This document shows, piece after piece, positions 1 through 5,810 of a stretch of 13,188 nt of DNA; the stretch's first letter is position 1; the number at the start of each line of letters is the position of its first letter. The DNA is taken from positions 1-13,188 of the forward strand of contig JAGLCE010000139.1 of NCBI GenBank assembly GCA_023146365.1, written 5' to 3'. A program made the position numbers and the translations under genes. Source of the DNA: Endozoicomonadaceae bacterium (GTDB lineage Bacteria; Pseudomonadota; Gammaproteobacteria; Pseudomonadales; Endozoicomonadaceae). The notes below the pieces were generated by a model. That model made no database searches, was not told where the DNA came from, and saw only the letters and a list, made by a program, of their open reading frames with translations.

Positions 1-174
1 AATAAGTCACGGATTCAGGTATTGGCTTGTGTTGTCATACGCTACTAACAGTTAATGGTCACAACTGGTATGCCGTAGAAGTACCGAGGATTTACCGTCG
101 AATCACACTGACAGACTGCCGAACAAGACATTGGACACCGGTAGACAGAGAAAACAGAACGAAAACGGTGTGCG

Positions 175-474
175 GTAAAAAAACGCGCCATCGTGCTGGT
201 ATTGGACTCTTTCGGGATTGACGCCGCACCCGATGCAGGCACATTCGGCGATGTTAGCGCTGACACGCTCGGCCATATTGCTGACCGGTGCGCGGCCGGA
301 AGGAGAGAAAATGGACGTCAGAGTCCTCTGACACTTCCCAGTCTGGCGAGTCTAGGGCTTTTGCATGCCGCCAAAGCCTGTACGGGCAAATTCCTTGAAG
401 GCATGAATACCGATATCGCCATTACCGTCCATCAAAATCAAGGGGTCGGAAAATCAATTACTCCGACCCATTGA
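175..474 (+). pseudogene. deoB: 5' fragment of deoB, phosphopentomutase
   Basis: The plus-strand frame from 175 reads V-K-K-R-A-I-V followed by LVLDSFGIDAAPDAG, then FGDVSADTLGHIAD and LTLPSLASLGL. This matches the N-terminus of DeoB (E. coli begins MKRAFIMVLDSFG, with FGDVGADTLGHIAE later), including the metal-binding Asp of LDSFG. DeoB interconverts ribose-1-/deoxyribose-1-phosphate and the 5-phosphates in nucleoside catabolism and is about 400 residues long. Only the first 80 or so are here: similarity fades around 410-430 and the frame closes at a TGA (472-474) inside a hairpin. The expected start is also damaged. The codon in start position is GTA (175-177), the next in-frame start is GTG at 193, inside the conserved motif, and a stop lies upstream at 142-144. 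A GTG at 168 would join the frame if the A7 run (177-183) were one base shorter. The rest of the gene is not in the window. The family call is firm and so is the non-functional state. Confidence 0.85.
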
Positions 475-478
475 TTTT
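434..478. terminator. Strong hairpin, probable bidirectional terminator or palindromic repeat
   Basis: AAAATCAAGGGGTCGGA (434-450) and TCCGACCCATTGATTTT (462-478) pair over 17 positions with one mismatch around an 11-base loop. The GC-rich core is flanked by A-rich and T-rich ends, so it could terminate transcription in both directions. It lies 27 bases past the stop of the minus-strand RelA/SpoT gene and also ends the deoB fragment. A 13-base unit (TTGATTTTATTCC) begins at 471 and again, partly, at 484. Such a long stem at a gene-disruption boundary could instead be a dispersed REP/MITE-type palindrome. Confidence 0.7.
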
Positions 479-505
479 ATTCCTTGATTTTATTATGTGT
501 ACTTA

Positions 506-1532
506 CTATCTCAGTTTATCTAAACTTTTCTTAACAACGGATATTTGTTTTGCAAATAATTGAGCATCAAGGAAATAGCTAGGGTATGCTTCTTTCAATC
601 CAGATATAGATTCAGAGGTTACCAGTACCACTTGAATATTTTCACCTTGATTTACCTTCTCTTCCTTTATGGAATAGTCAATATTTGCTTGTACTATATT
701 TTTAGGAGCATATGAATATATATTGGCGGATTTCTCATCTAGGTTGAGTACTACAAGGTGATAATGCCCTTTGTTTTTATCCTCTTTGATATGACGTGCA
801 GCTACTCTAAAACCAGACAATTTATTTAAAACATCTAACTCTTGCTCTTTTTTTAACAGCATTTCGAAGACTTCCTGAGCACTATATTGATCATGCTCCG
901 GGGCTCTAGGCGTACTCTCAAGGATTGCAAAAGCGGAGCTTGCTAAAGAAAAGAAATCAAGCCATTCTTCAAGGCCTTCACTAGATTTCAATGATAAATT
1001 GAGAAATGTGCCCATCGTTTCAACAGCAGTTGCCCAAGCATGCTGAATAAATGTTCTAATTTGTAATTCTATAGAGAATCCATTTTTACATTTAAATATC
1101 ATATGAACACTTCTATACCCTGAATCCTTAGGGTAATTTATATAATCTTTCCCATTATTCACAATTGAAAAAACGTTAGTTCCTTTTTTATAAGCATTCT
1201 CAATTTCTCGTACTTTTTGCATATCGTTAACAACAGTTCGAATGCCCCCAATATCTTGCATTCTAGCTAGGTTCATTCCTGGGTTTCGTTCTAACTTAGA
1301 TAAAATTGAAGGAGTTCGTTTTAATCTTTGAGAAACTAATGCCTCAACATCGATTTTGGTAAGCTTTCTTCTAAGTGAGGTTTGAAAGCTATTTAATGGA
1401 GCAACATGGCAAGCTCTCCAGTTATCTAGTACTTTTTTTTGCATCACTATGCTCATCTTTAGATTCAGATAATAAAGTTTTTCCTGCTCTATTAACTGCT
1501 CCTTTCGAATGTTCAAGTTCAATCTTTGGCAT
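506..1532 (-). CDS. RelA/SpoT-domain alarmone-synthetase-like protein, frameshifted in A8
   Basis: The body (about 310 codons, 1432 to 506) holds a complete-looking nucleotide pyrophosphokinase domain of the RelA/SpoT type: QRLKRTPSILSKL (substrate loop), MQDIGGIRTVV, DYINYPKDSGYRSVH (the Tyr-containing G-loop) and ELQIRTFIQHAWATAVETMG. A C-terminal domain of about 130 residues follows, with YHLVVLNLDEKSANIYSYAP and LKEAYPSYFLDAQ. I see no HD hydrolase domain, so a bifunctional Rel is excluded. Length and layout fit stand-alone RelA/SpoT-domain proteins, a group that includes toxin-type synthetases. The open frame of the body can start only at TTG 1522 or at internal ATGs (1456, 1444). The family-like N-terminus lies in another frame: ATG at 1532 reads MPKIELEHSKGAVNRAGKTL to SDAKK, and joins VLDNWRACHVAPLNSF if the A8 run (1433-1440) were A7, giving about 341 residues. 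The cause could be a sequencing error, inactivation or slippage. Predicted product: (p)ppGpp-like alarmone, or pyrophosphorylation of another target; no separate antitoxin gene is visible. Confidence 0.8.
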
Positions 1533-1598
1533 TAAATTATATATTCCTTCATAGGTGTGCGAACAATTGTGCAAAGTTGATTAAACACATAACAGTTT

Positions 1599-1626
1599 CT
1601 TATACGTATGCTTTTCGTATAAGCAA
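1599..1626 (-). promoter_or_regulatory. Candidate promoter with overlapping palindrome for the RelA/SpoT gene
   Basis: On the minus strand TTGCTT (1626-1621) and TATAAG (1604-1599) are 16 bases apart, a plausible -35/-10 pair that would give a leader of roughly 60 bases before ATG 1532. The same stretch is a perfect 8-base inverted repeat, CTTATACG (1599-1606) and CGTATAAG (1616-1623), with a 9-base spacer, so a protein bound to it would cover both promoter elements. Operator function is inference. Confidence 0.4.
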
Positions 1627-1677
1627 CTATCTGTTAAATATACGAACAGCGCTGAAATAAATTGCTACACCTGCTTT

Positions 1678-1809
1678 TCAGCGAATTAAAAAATTATGGT
1701 TCATAGTAGCACCTACTACACCTTTCGCAAATTTACCACAATTTCTATCTTTTTCGCTTAAGTAAATAGTGCCGATATCGTAGTCATTTTTCCTTTTAAA
1801 TTCAGAGAT
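1678..1809 (-). other. Short open stretch, possible gene remnant
   Basis: Between the RelA/SpoT promoter and the IS element a minus-strand frame stays open for 43 codons (TAA at 1812-1810 to TGA at 1680-1678). It includes DYDIGTIYLSEKDRNC and KFAKGVVGATMNHNFLIR. The composition is protein-like, but the only ATG is ten codons from the end and I recognise no family. It may be the tail of a gene destroyed by rearrangement. Otherwise 1627-1839 is AT-rich and I see nothing in it. Confidence 0.15.
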
Positions 1810-1839
1810 TTAAAATTAGCATGGCAAAACTTCTTATAC

Positions 1840-1855
1840 GAGACCTCAGCATAAC
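1840..1855 (+). repeat. Left terminal inverted repeat of the IS remnant
   Basis: GAGACCTCAGCATAAC. It matches the complement of 2448-2463 at 15 of 16 positions, and a related sequence occurs again at 5582-5596. Confidence 0.75.
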
Positions 1856-1891
1856 TCAACAAAGCCGATCATATTCTGGTAAAATATCGGC

Positions 1892-2318
1892 ATGCAAAAA
1901 TCCTTCACAACACAGCCAAAGCGTGACACCGGGTAATGTTCACGATTCTCAGAAGCACGACACCTTGTTATTGGGTTATGAAACAGCCCTGTACGCGGAT
2001 GCCGCTTACAGCTCTAAGCAGACCCGAGAGACATTAGCGAAGCTAGGTATTGAAGACCAAGTTCAACGTAAGGGCTACAGAGGAAAGCCTTTATCGAAAG
2101 GAGAACGAACTCGTAACAAAGAAATAGCGGTAACACGGGCGGGCGGTGAGCGTCCTTTTGCCACATATAAAAGACATGACGGGCTTGCCAGAACTCGGTT
2201 CATGGGTCTTGCTAAAAATACGACGCTTTTTGGACTCGCCGCTATGGAAGCGAACATTCGCAAAGGCACTCAGTTTTTGCTGCTCTATGGTGTGCCAAAA
2301 ATATGTTCTGCGGGATAG
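1892..2318 (+). pseudogene. Transposase remnant (IS5-family DDE), middle deleted
   Basis: ATG at 1892 reads MQKSFTTQPKRDTG and stops. From 1920 another frame encodes the C-terminal part of an IS5-type DDE transposase: VTPGNVHDSQ, LYADAAYSSKQTRETL (with the second catalytic Asp), QVQRKGYRGKPLSKGERTRN and RAGGERPFATYKR (the catalytic Glu in the usual R-x-x-x-E setting), ending at TAG 2316-2318. The N-terminal half with the first Asp is gone, and the junction near 1917-1920 changes frame, so no active enzyme can be made. A longer open frame reaches back to 1821 only by reading through the IS end. It lies within the inverted repeats at 1840 and 2463. Confidence 0.85.
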
Positions 2319-2447
2319 GTACGTCGAAAACCGGTGCAGAGCACTAGAAACAGGTATCAAACCGATTATTTGGCGTTAAATGCCCCAATGAGTTTCGTAA
2401 TGGGTGACAAAATGAGGAAAGTTTAATGATCGCAGATAAAGTCGCCG

Positions 2448-2463
2448 GTTATGCCGAGGTCTC
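2448..2463 (-). repeat. Right terminal inverted repeat of the IS remnant
   Basis: Reads GAGACCTCGGCATAAC on the minus strand, one mismatch from the left end. About 125 bases of noncoding tail separate it from the transposase stop codon. Confidence 0.75.
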
Positions 2464-2548
2464 TATATAGTAAATTTAACAATATCGTTATCAAACAAGT
2501 ATTTTTCCAACATAAAATGTGGGTGTTAAGGCAGAAAACTTTTGACTT

Positions 2549-2652
2549 CTTGGCGCTATTCTTGGCGCTAAATAATGAGGCCATTAACAGTGGTGCCTCT
2601 GTCATAAAAGTAAAACTGACTTAAGATTAAAAATATTAAAAATATTAAAAAT
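2549..2652. repeat. Two short direct-repeat clusters in noncoding DNA
   Basis: CTTGGCGCTA occurs at 2549-2558 and again at 2561-2570 (12-base period). ATTAAAAAT occurs three times head to tail at 2626-2652. The stretch 2464-2689 holds no gene I can support. The GC-containing 12-base pair stands out from AT-rich surroundings and could be a protein-binding pair; the triplet may be simple AT-rich repetition. Confidence 0.5.
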
Positions 2653-2689
2653 AATATATGGCAATATTGAAAATCTTCTAGAAGAATTT

Positions 2690-2905
2690 ATGTCTAAAAA
2701 ATTACCTTTATTATGGAGAAGTAATCAAGAACTCATTTTTAAATCAGGAAGGTTTCTAGAAGTTTTTACAAATTATTATATATACAAACGATTTTTTATA
2801 CAGCCTGGTTCCGCAATTCTCAACATTAGCCAATATTATGACAGATACTTACCTAGATCAGCCAAAATGGCATTGCGCCATGCAATATTCAGTTCGTGTT
2901 TTTGA
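2690..2905 (+). CDS. Hypothetical 71-residue protein, doubtful
   Basis: The ORF starts ATG-TCT-AAA-AAA after a weak GAAGAA purine stretch and encodes a basic, aromatic-rich peptide (MSKKLPLLWRSNQELIFKS at the N-terminus). I recognise no domain, signal peptide or clear membrane helix. A second frame, 2838-2990, overlaps its end. In this AT-rich region of debris an open frame of this length can arise by chance or be a piece of a broken gene. Confidence 0.2.
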   Translation: MSKKLPLLWRSNQELIFKSGRFLEVFTNYYIYKRFFIQPGSAILNISQYYDRYLPRSAKMALRHAIFSSCF

Positions 2906-2990
2906 AAGAAATCTCATGGAGTTTAATAAAATTTCTGATTTATTTTATAAATGCCGTACTCTCATAAATCCATATCATACGTCATACTGA
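2838..2990 (+). CDS. Hypothetical 50-residue frame, possible fragment
   Basis: ATG at 2838 opens MTDTYLDQPKWHCAMQYSV, followed by RVFERNLMEFNKISDLFYK, and ends at TGA 2988-2990. The residue mix is more protein-like than the overlapping frame starting at 2690, but there is no ribosome-binding site and no recognised family. It may be the N-terminus of a truncated gene. Confidence 0.2.
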   Translation: MTDTYLDQPKWHCAMQYSVRVFERNLMEFNKISDLFYKCRTLINPYHTSY

Positions 2991-2992
2991 AT

Positions 2993-3139
2993 TCAAGCAA
3001 ATAAGCGCAGTCGGCGACAGATCGGCACAGACTTCGATCGGTGCCTGCGCCCTTCTAAAACCTTTCTGAGCATGGTATTAATCAACCCCACTGCTCCTAC
3101 ATCGGCTTCTGTCAAATGACTCAACGCACTTTTTTTAGG
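2993..3139 (-). pseudogene. Coding remnant of unknown family
   Basis: The minus strand is open for 48 codons from 3139 to TGA at 2995-2993. It reads ALSHLTEADVGAVGLINTM, then LRKVLEGRRHRSKSVPICR and RLRLFA. Base composition is clearly richer in G+C than the surrounding DNA and the peptide ends in a basic tail, as in a real protein C-terminus. It has no convincing start, and a TGA lies just upstream at 3142-3140. I take it as the 3' end of a lost gene, perhaps of a mobile element, without naming a family. Confidence 0.3.
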
Positions 3140-3329
3140 TCAAGTGCTTCGAATTATTCCATTGGTATTTTCGTTAATTTATCGCTGATGAGTATTTATC
3201 GATCACTTGACTGGCATATAAACTTCCGGCTGATATTAATTGAACTTTTTTACTTAATAAAAACCCAACAAGTAATGTGTCTTTATAAAACATCCTATTC
3301 ACTCACTAAGTTTTCTTTTTGCTAATATT

Positions 3330-4667
3330 ATGGAATTAACTATCATCAATCCTACCACTCTATCCAACTCAGTTTATTCAGATAACACAAATACAACGTC
3401 TCACGACTGCTCTATTTACATTACCACAATCAGTAATGAAGAATCTCCGAACAATACAACAGAAACAACTAATTTTATCCCTCATCTATTACCAGATAAA
3501 ACAAGCAAACAAATACGGAAATTATCAAAAAGCCACTCTATTTATTCAATATTTAAAGGAAAAACTACTCAAAAGGATATAAACGTATTGGCATCCCAAT
3601 GCTTTTCTACTTTTTGTCAAAATTATTACCAACGTTACATACAACTGCAGAATTTAATCGAATCAGAGAATCCCGCAGATGAACTTTTTATAACAACAAT
3701 TAACTCTGTCCCAATGTATTCGACAGATTGCTGCCGATATGTACAATCCTATAACAATAAATTCGGAAACCATTCACTTATAAAAAATACTATCCTGAGT
3801 GATTTAATAAAACTTGTACAACATGGCTGTCCACCTATGGATATATATAAACAGATATCAGTTATGGATCATTTGGGCCAGTTTCACTATATTGTCGCAG
3901 CAGAGGTTGAAGCTACCAAAGCATTATCAGCATTAAACAATATGTTCAGCATCATAGACTGTAACATCGCTTTCCAAATTAGTTATTACAATACGATTCT
4001 GTTATTAGTTGGTAAAAAAGCATTCAATCATAAATTTGCTAGACAGACAGAAACACCTTTAACCATCAATATTAATGGTGTAAAAAAAACATCACTAGCC
4101 AGCTTTATATCGATCGTTAATTCACCGAAAAACACAGATCAGATACCAAAACACATCCCTCCACCGACAATTCAAGAAGGTACCATTTATTATTTTAAAA
4201 ACCATAAAGATTATTTCGAAAAACATCCCATAGGTGCCGGACGCGACTTTAATGTTATGTTGGTTAATAAAAAAGATGAACATTACTATTTTACAGGCTT
4301 TGGTTTACCCGGTACGGGATTAAGCCATCAAGAAATATCCTATGAGCTTATCGACTTATTCAATCGTCCCGCTTTTGATGATTTCCATATAAAGTCAATA
4401 TTCAACAAATTATCATTACAACATCAAGAAGAAATAAATAGACTTAGAGACAAAATCATCACGATAGAAGAATTTTATGACAATAAAGGTGGGTGGCTAA
4501 ACATGTGTTCAGCTTATCTTGACATCAATAAAATAAAAAAAGATTATCAATATCTGTTACCTATCAATAGAGTAAAAAAACATTTAGTTTTTAGAATATT
4601 AGCATGCATACTAGCATTAATATTAGTATTAGTGGCTCTATTGACATCAATAATGAATACAAATTGA
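3330..4667 (+). CDS. Tail-anchored protein with a transglutaminase-like (Tgl-type) region; candidate effector
   Basis: This is a 445-residue protein of AT-rich codon use. Residues 1-50 are rich in Thr, Asn and Ser and look disordered. Residues about 419-442 form one hydrophobic helix (FRILACILALILVLVALL) ending three residues from the C-terminus, a tail anchor. The middle resembles, in order, the Tgl protein-glutamine gamma-glutamyltransferases. IIDCNIAFQISYYNTILLL plus VGKKAFN (208-233) parallels the FEC-ATA-I---Y nucleophile helix, placing Cys211. GTIYYFKNHKDY (284-295) parallels GD-x-YFKNP. GRDFNVMLV and YYFTGFGLPG (304-328) parallel W-x-GEN and YYGHGIG, followed by ELIDLFNRP like the I--LN-R helix. 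The motifs are altered: Asp210 replaces Glu before Cys, Phe307 sits where Glu precedes Asn, and Phe324 replaces His; Asp306 and His318 are nearby candidates. I infer a host-directed cross-linking or deamidating effector, or a non-catalytic relative. No clear ribosome-binding site is seen. The ORF is firm; the family is tentative. Confidence 0.6.
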   Translation: MELTIINPTTLSNSVYSDNTNTTSHDCSIYITTISNEESPNNTTETTNFIPHLLPDKTSKQIRKLSKSHSIYSIFKGKTTQKDINVLASQCFSTFCQNYYQRYIQLQNLIESENPADELFITTINSVPMYSTDCCRYVQSYNNKFGNHSLIKNTILSDLIKLVQHGCPPMDIYKQISVMDHLGQFHYIVAAEVEATKALSALNNMFSIIDCNIAFQISYYNTILLLVGKKAFNHKFARQTETPLTININGVKKTSLASFISIVNSPKNTDQIPKHIPPPTIQEGTIYYFKNHKDYFEKHPIGAGRDFNVMLVNKKDEHYYFTGFGLPGTGLSHQEISYELIDLFNRPAFDDFHIKSIFNKLSLQHQEEINRLRDKIITIEEFYDNKGGWLNMCSAYLDINKIKKDYQYLLPINRVKKHLVFRILACILALILVLVALLTSIMNTN

Positions 4668-4884
4668 GTGGGTTATTTAAATAAATAAACATAACTGGAC
4701 GGCCCACAGACAGGTTAAAAATTTATTTAAAAAACACACACTTTACAATTATTAATCTTTTAACAATAATTCAGCATTGTTTGCACTCGTTATTTTATAG
4801 GGAAGGGTGATTTTAATAAAACAACATAAAATAACACATTAATATTAAAATACTGGTTCAATCATTAATATAGGTACTAACAAC

Positions 4885-4919
4885 TACACTGCATATTAAT
4901 ATGAAAAACATACAGTGTA
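4885..4919. other. Nested palindromes between convergent genes
   Basis: TACACTG (4885-4891) pairs with CAGTGTA (4913-4919); inside lies a perfect 12-base palindrome, CATATTAATATG (4892-4903). The stretch 4668-4927 is otherwise AT-rich noncoding DNA where the plus-strand tail-anchored protein gene and minus-strand def converge. The structure might help end transcription, but the stems are weak. Confidence 0.35.
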
Positions 4920-4927
4920 ATGGTGAT

Positions 4928-4967
4928 ATTTTATTATTTTATTATTTTATTATTTTATTATTTTATG
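4928..4967. repeat. Octanucleotide tandem repeat over the def stop codon
   Basis: ATTTTATT is repeated four times (4928-4959) with a fifth copy differing in the last base (ATTTTATG, 4960-4967). On the minus strand the final codons of def (His-Lys-Ile-Ile-Lys-stop) are made from this repeat, with TAA at 4952-4950. The repeat marks the boundary between the AT-rich segment and the housekeeping block. Confidence 0.9.
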
Positions 4968-5456
4968 TTGTTTTTCCAGCTTCTTTCTAATCCGTGTACG
5001 CTTAAGGTTAGACAAGTAATCCACAAACAGCTTGCCATTCAGATGATCCACCTCATGCTGTATACAGACAGCCATAAGACCTTCACATTCCAACTCAAAT
5101 GGCTCACCGTTACGATCCAGTGCATTAATGCGAATTTTGGCTGGTCGCTTCAAGTTTTCATAAACCCCTGGAACAGACAAACATCCTTCACCATGCTCAC
5201 TAAATTCTTCCGTTAGCGGAGTGATTTTAGGGTTGATGAATACCATTGGCTGGCTCTTGTCTTTTGACAGATCCATCACAAAAATACGTTCCTGAACATT
5301 GACCTGAGTGGCTGCCAGGCCAATTCCTGCGCTTTCATACATGGTATCGAACATGTCATCGATGAATGCGCGTAGCGAATCACTAAAGATTTCAACAACA
5401 ACACCTTCTTTGCGGAGCCGGTCATCAGGGTATTCAAGAATAGTCAATATTGCCAT
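4950..5456 (-). CDS. def: Peptide deformylase
   Basis: This metalloenzyme removes the formyl group from the N-terminal methionine of nascent proteins at the ribosome exit. All three family motifs are present in the 168 residues: GIGLAATQV (44-52), EGCLSVPG (90-97, metal ligand Cys92) and QHEVDHLNG (133-141, metal ligands His134 and His138, catalytic Glu135). Length is normal. ATG 5456 follows a weak GGAA about 11 bases upstream. The gene is divergent from the LysM-protein gene across a 354-base spacer, as in Pseudomonas, but fmt and rsmB, which usually follow, are absent; the stop codon sits in an octanucleotide repeat instead. The last residues (HKIIK) come from that repeat, so the extreme C-terminus may be replaced. 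Confidence 0.97.
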   Translation of the reverse strand: MAILTILEYPDDRLRKEGVVVEIFSDSLRAFIDDMFDTMYESAGIGLAATQVNVQERIFVMDLSKDKSQPMVFINPKITPLTEEFSEHGEGCLSVPGVYENLKRPAKIRINALDRNGEPFELECEGLMAVCIQHEVDHLNGKLFVDYLSNLKRTRIRKKLEKQHKIIK

Positions 5457-5810
5457 AAATCATGTAGTTCCAAGCTAATATAACCTTACGTGCATTATCC
5501 AAATCGGAAAGCACACTCTTCTTCATATGCTATTGTAAGTTTCACTTCCTAATGACACAAATTAACATGGTTAATACGAGTGAGGCCTCAGCATAATCAG
5601 CAAGCTGAGTCTTCCTCATTGACTTTTCTGTATTTTGTCACTCGTGACGAAGCTGATTCTGTCGATTATACGCCAAATGACGATTATGTTAATATAACTG
5701 ACCATTCAATCGGTTGATGAGACCTGTCTCACTGGTTTACTACTTGGAAACGCTGGTATCATGTGCGAGAAAACAGCCAAAGTCTGCTCTGCTGAGATAG
5801 AGACATAACA
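5457..5810. promoter_or_regulatory. Divergent intergenic region between def and the LysM-protein gene
   Basis: This must hold the start signals for both divergent genes, but I see no clearly consensus sigma-70 pair. It contains several small inverted repeats: CTCAGC (5587-5592) with GCTGAG (5604-5609), enclosed by TGAGG/CCTCA; GTCAC-TC-GTGAC near 5637; and GAGAC-CT-GTCTC (5719-5730). No gene or RNA is recognisable. Confidence 0.4.
5582..5609 (+). repeat. Sequence resembling the left end of the IS5-type element
   Basis: GAGGCCTCAGCATAA (5582-5596) equals the left IS end at 1840-1854 in 14 of 15 positions. The following TCAGCAAGCTGA resembles the IS TCAACAAAGCCGA with a gap and two changes. 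No partner end or transposase is nearby, so it may be a solo end left by excision or deletion, or chance. Confidence 0.35.

Larger units (their letters stand above)
1840..2463 (+). mobile_element. Internally deleted IS5-type insertion sequence
   Basis: The element is bounded by imperfect terminal inverted repeats, GAGACCTCAGCATAAC at the left (1840-1855) and the complement of GAGACCTCGGCATAAC at the right (2448-2463), with one mismatch in 16. It is about 620 bases long, roughly half a normal IS5-family element. Inside are the start of a transposase reading frame and its C-terminal half, with the middle missing. The flanks are TATAC on the left and TATAT on the right; an imperfect TATA duplication is possible but unproven. 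It cannot move alone but might be mobilised by an intact relative. Confidence 0.8.

Noticed and set aside
1599..1623. Xer/dif or integron attC site
   Set aside because: The palindrome lacks the dif consensus arms and the attC RYYYAAC/GTTRRRY core, and no recombinase is nearby; a promoter operator explains it better.
2423..2605. 60-residue minus-strand open frame
   Set aside because: It runs across the right end of the IS element and into spacer DNA, so it is not an inherited gene.
3116..3325. 69-residue plus-strand open frame before the tail-anchored protein gene
   Set aside because: No ribosome-binding site or recognisable motif; its start overlaps the coding-like minus-strand remnant and the rest is AT-rich spacer.
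4928..4967. CRISPR array at the octamer or heptamer repeats
   Set aside because: The units are contiguous 8- and 7-base repeats without spacers, and no cas gene is present.
5367..5535. Thirty-residue minus-strand frame ahead of def (ATG in the def leader, MKKSVLSDLDNARK)
   Set aside because: It overlaps the def start in another frame; no evidence beyond being open.
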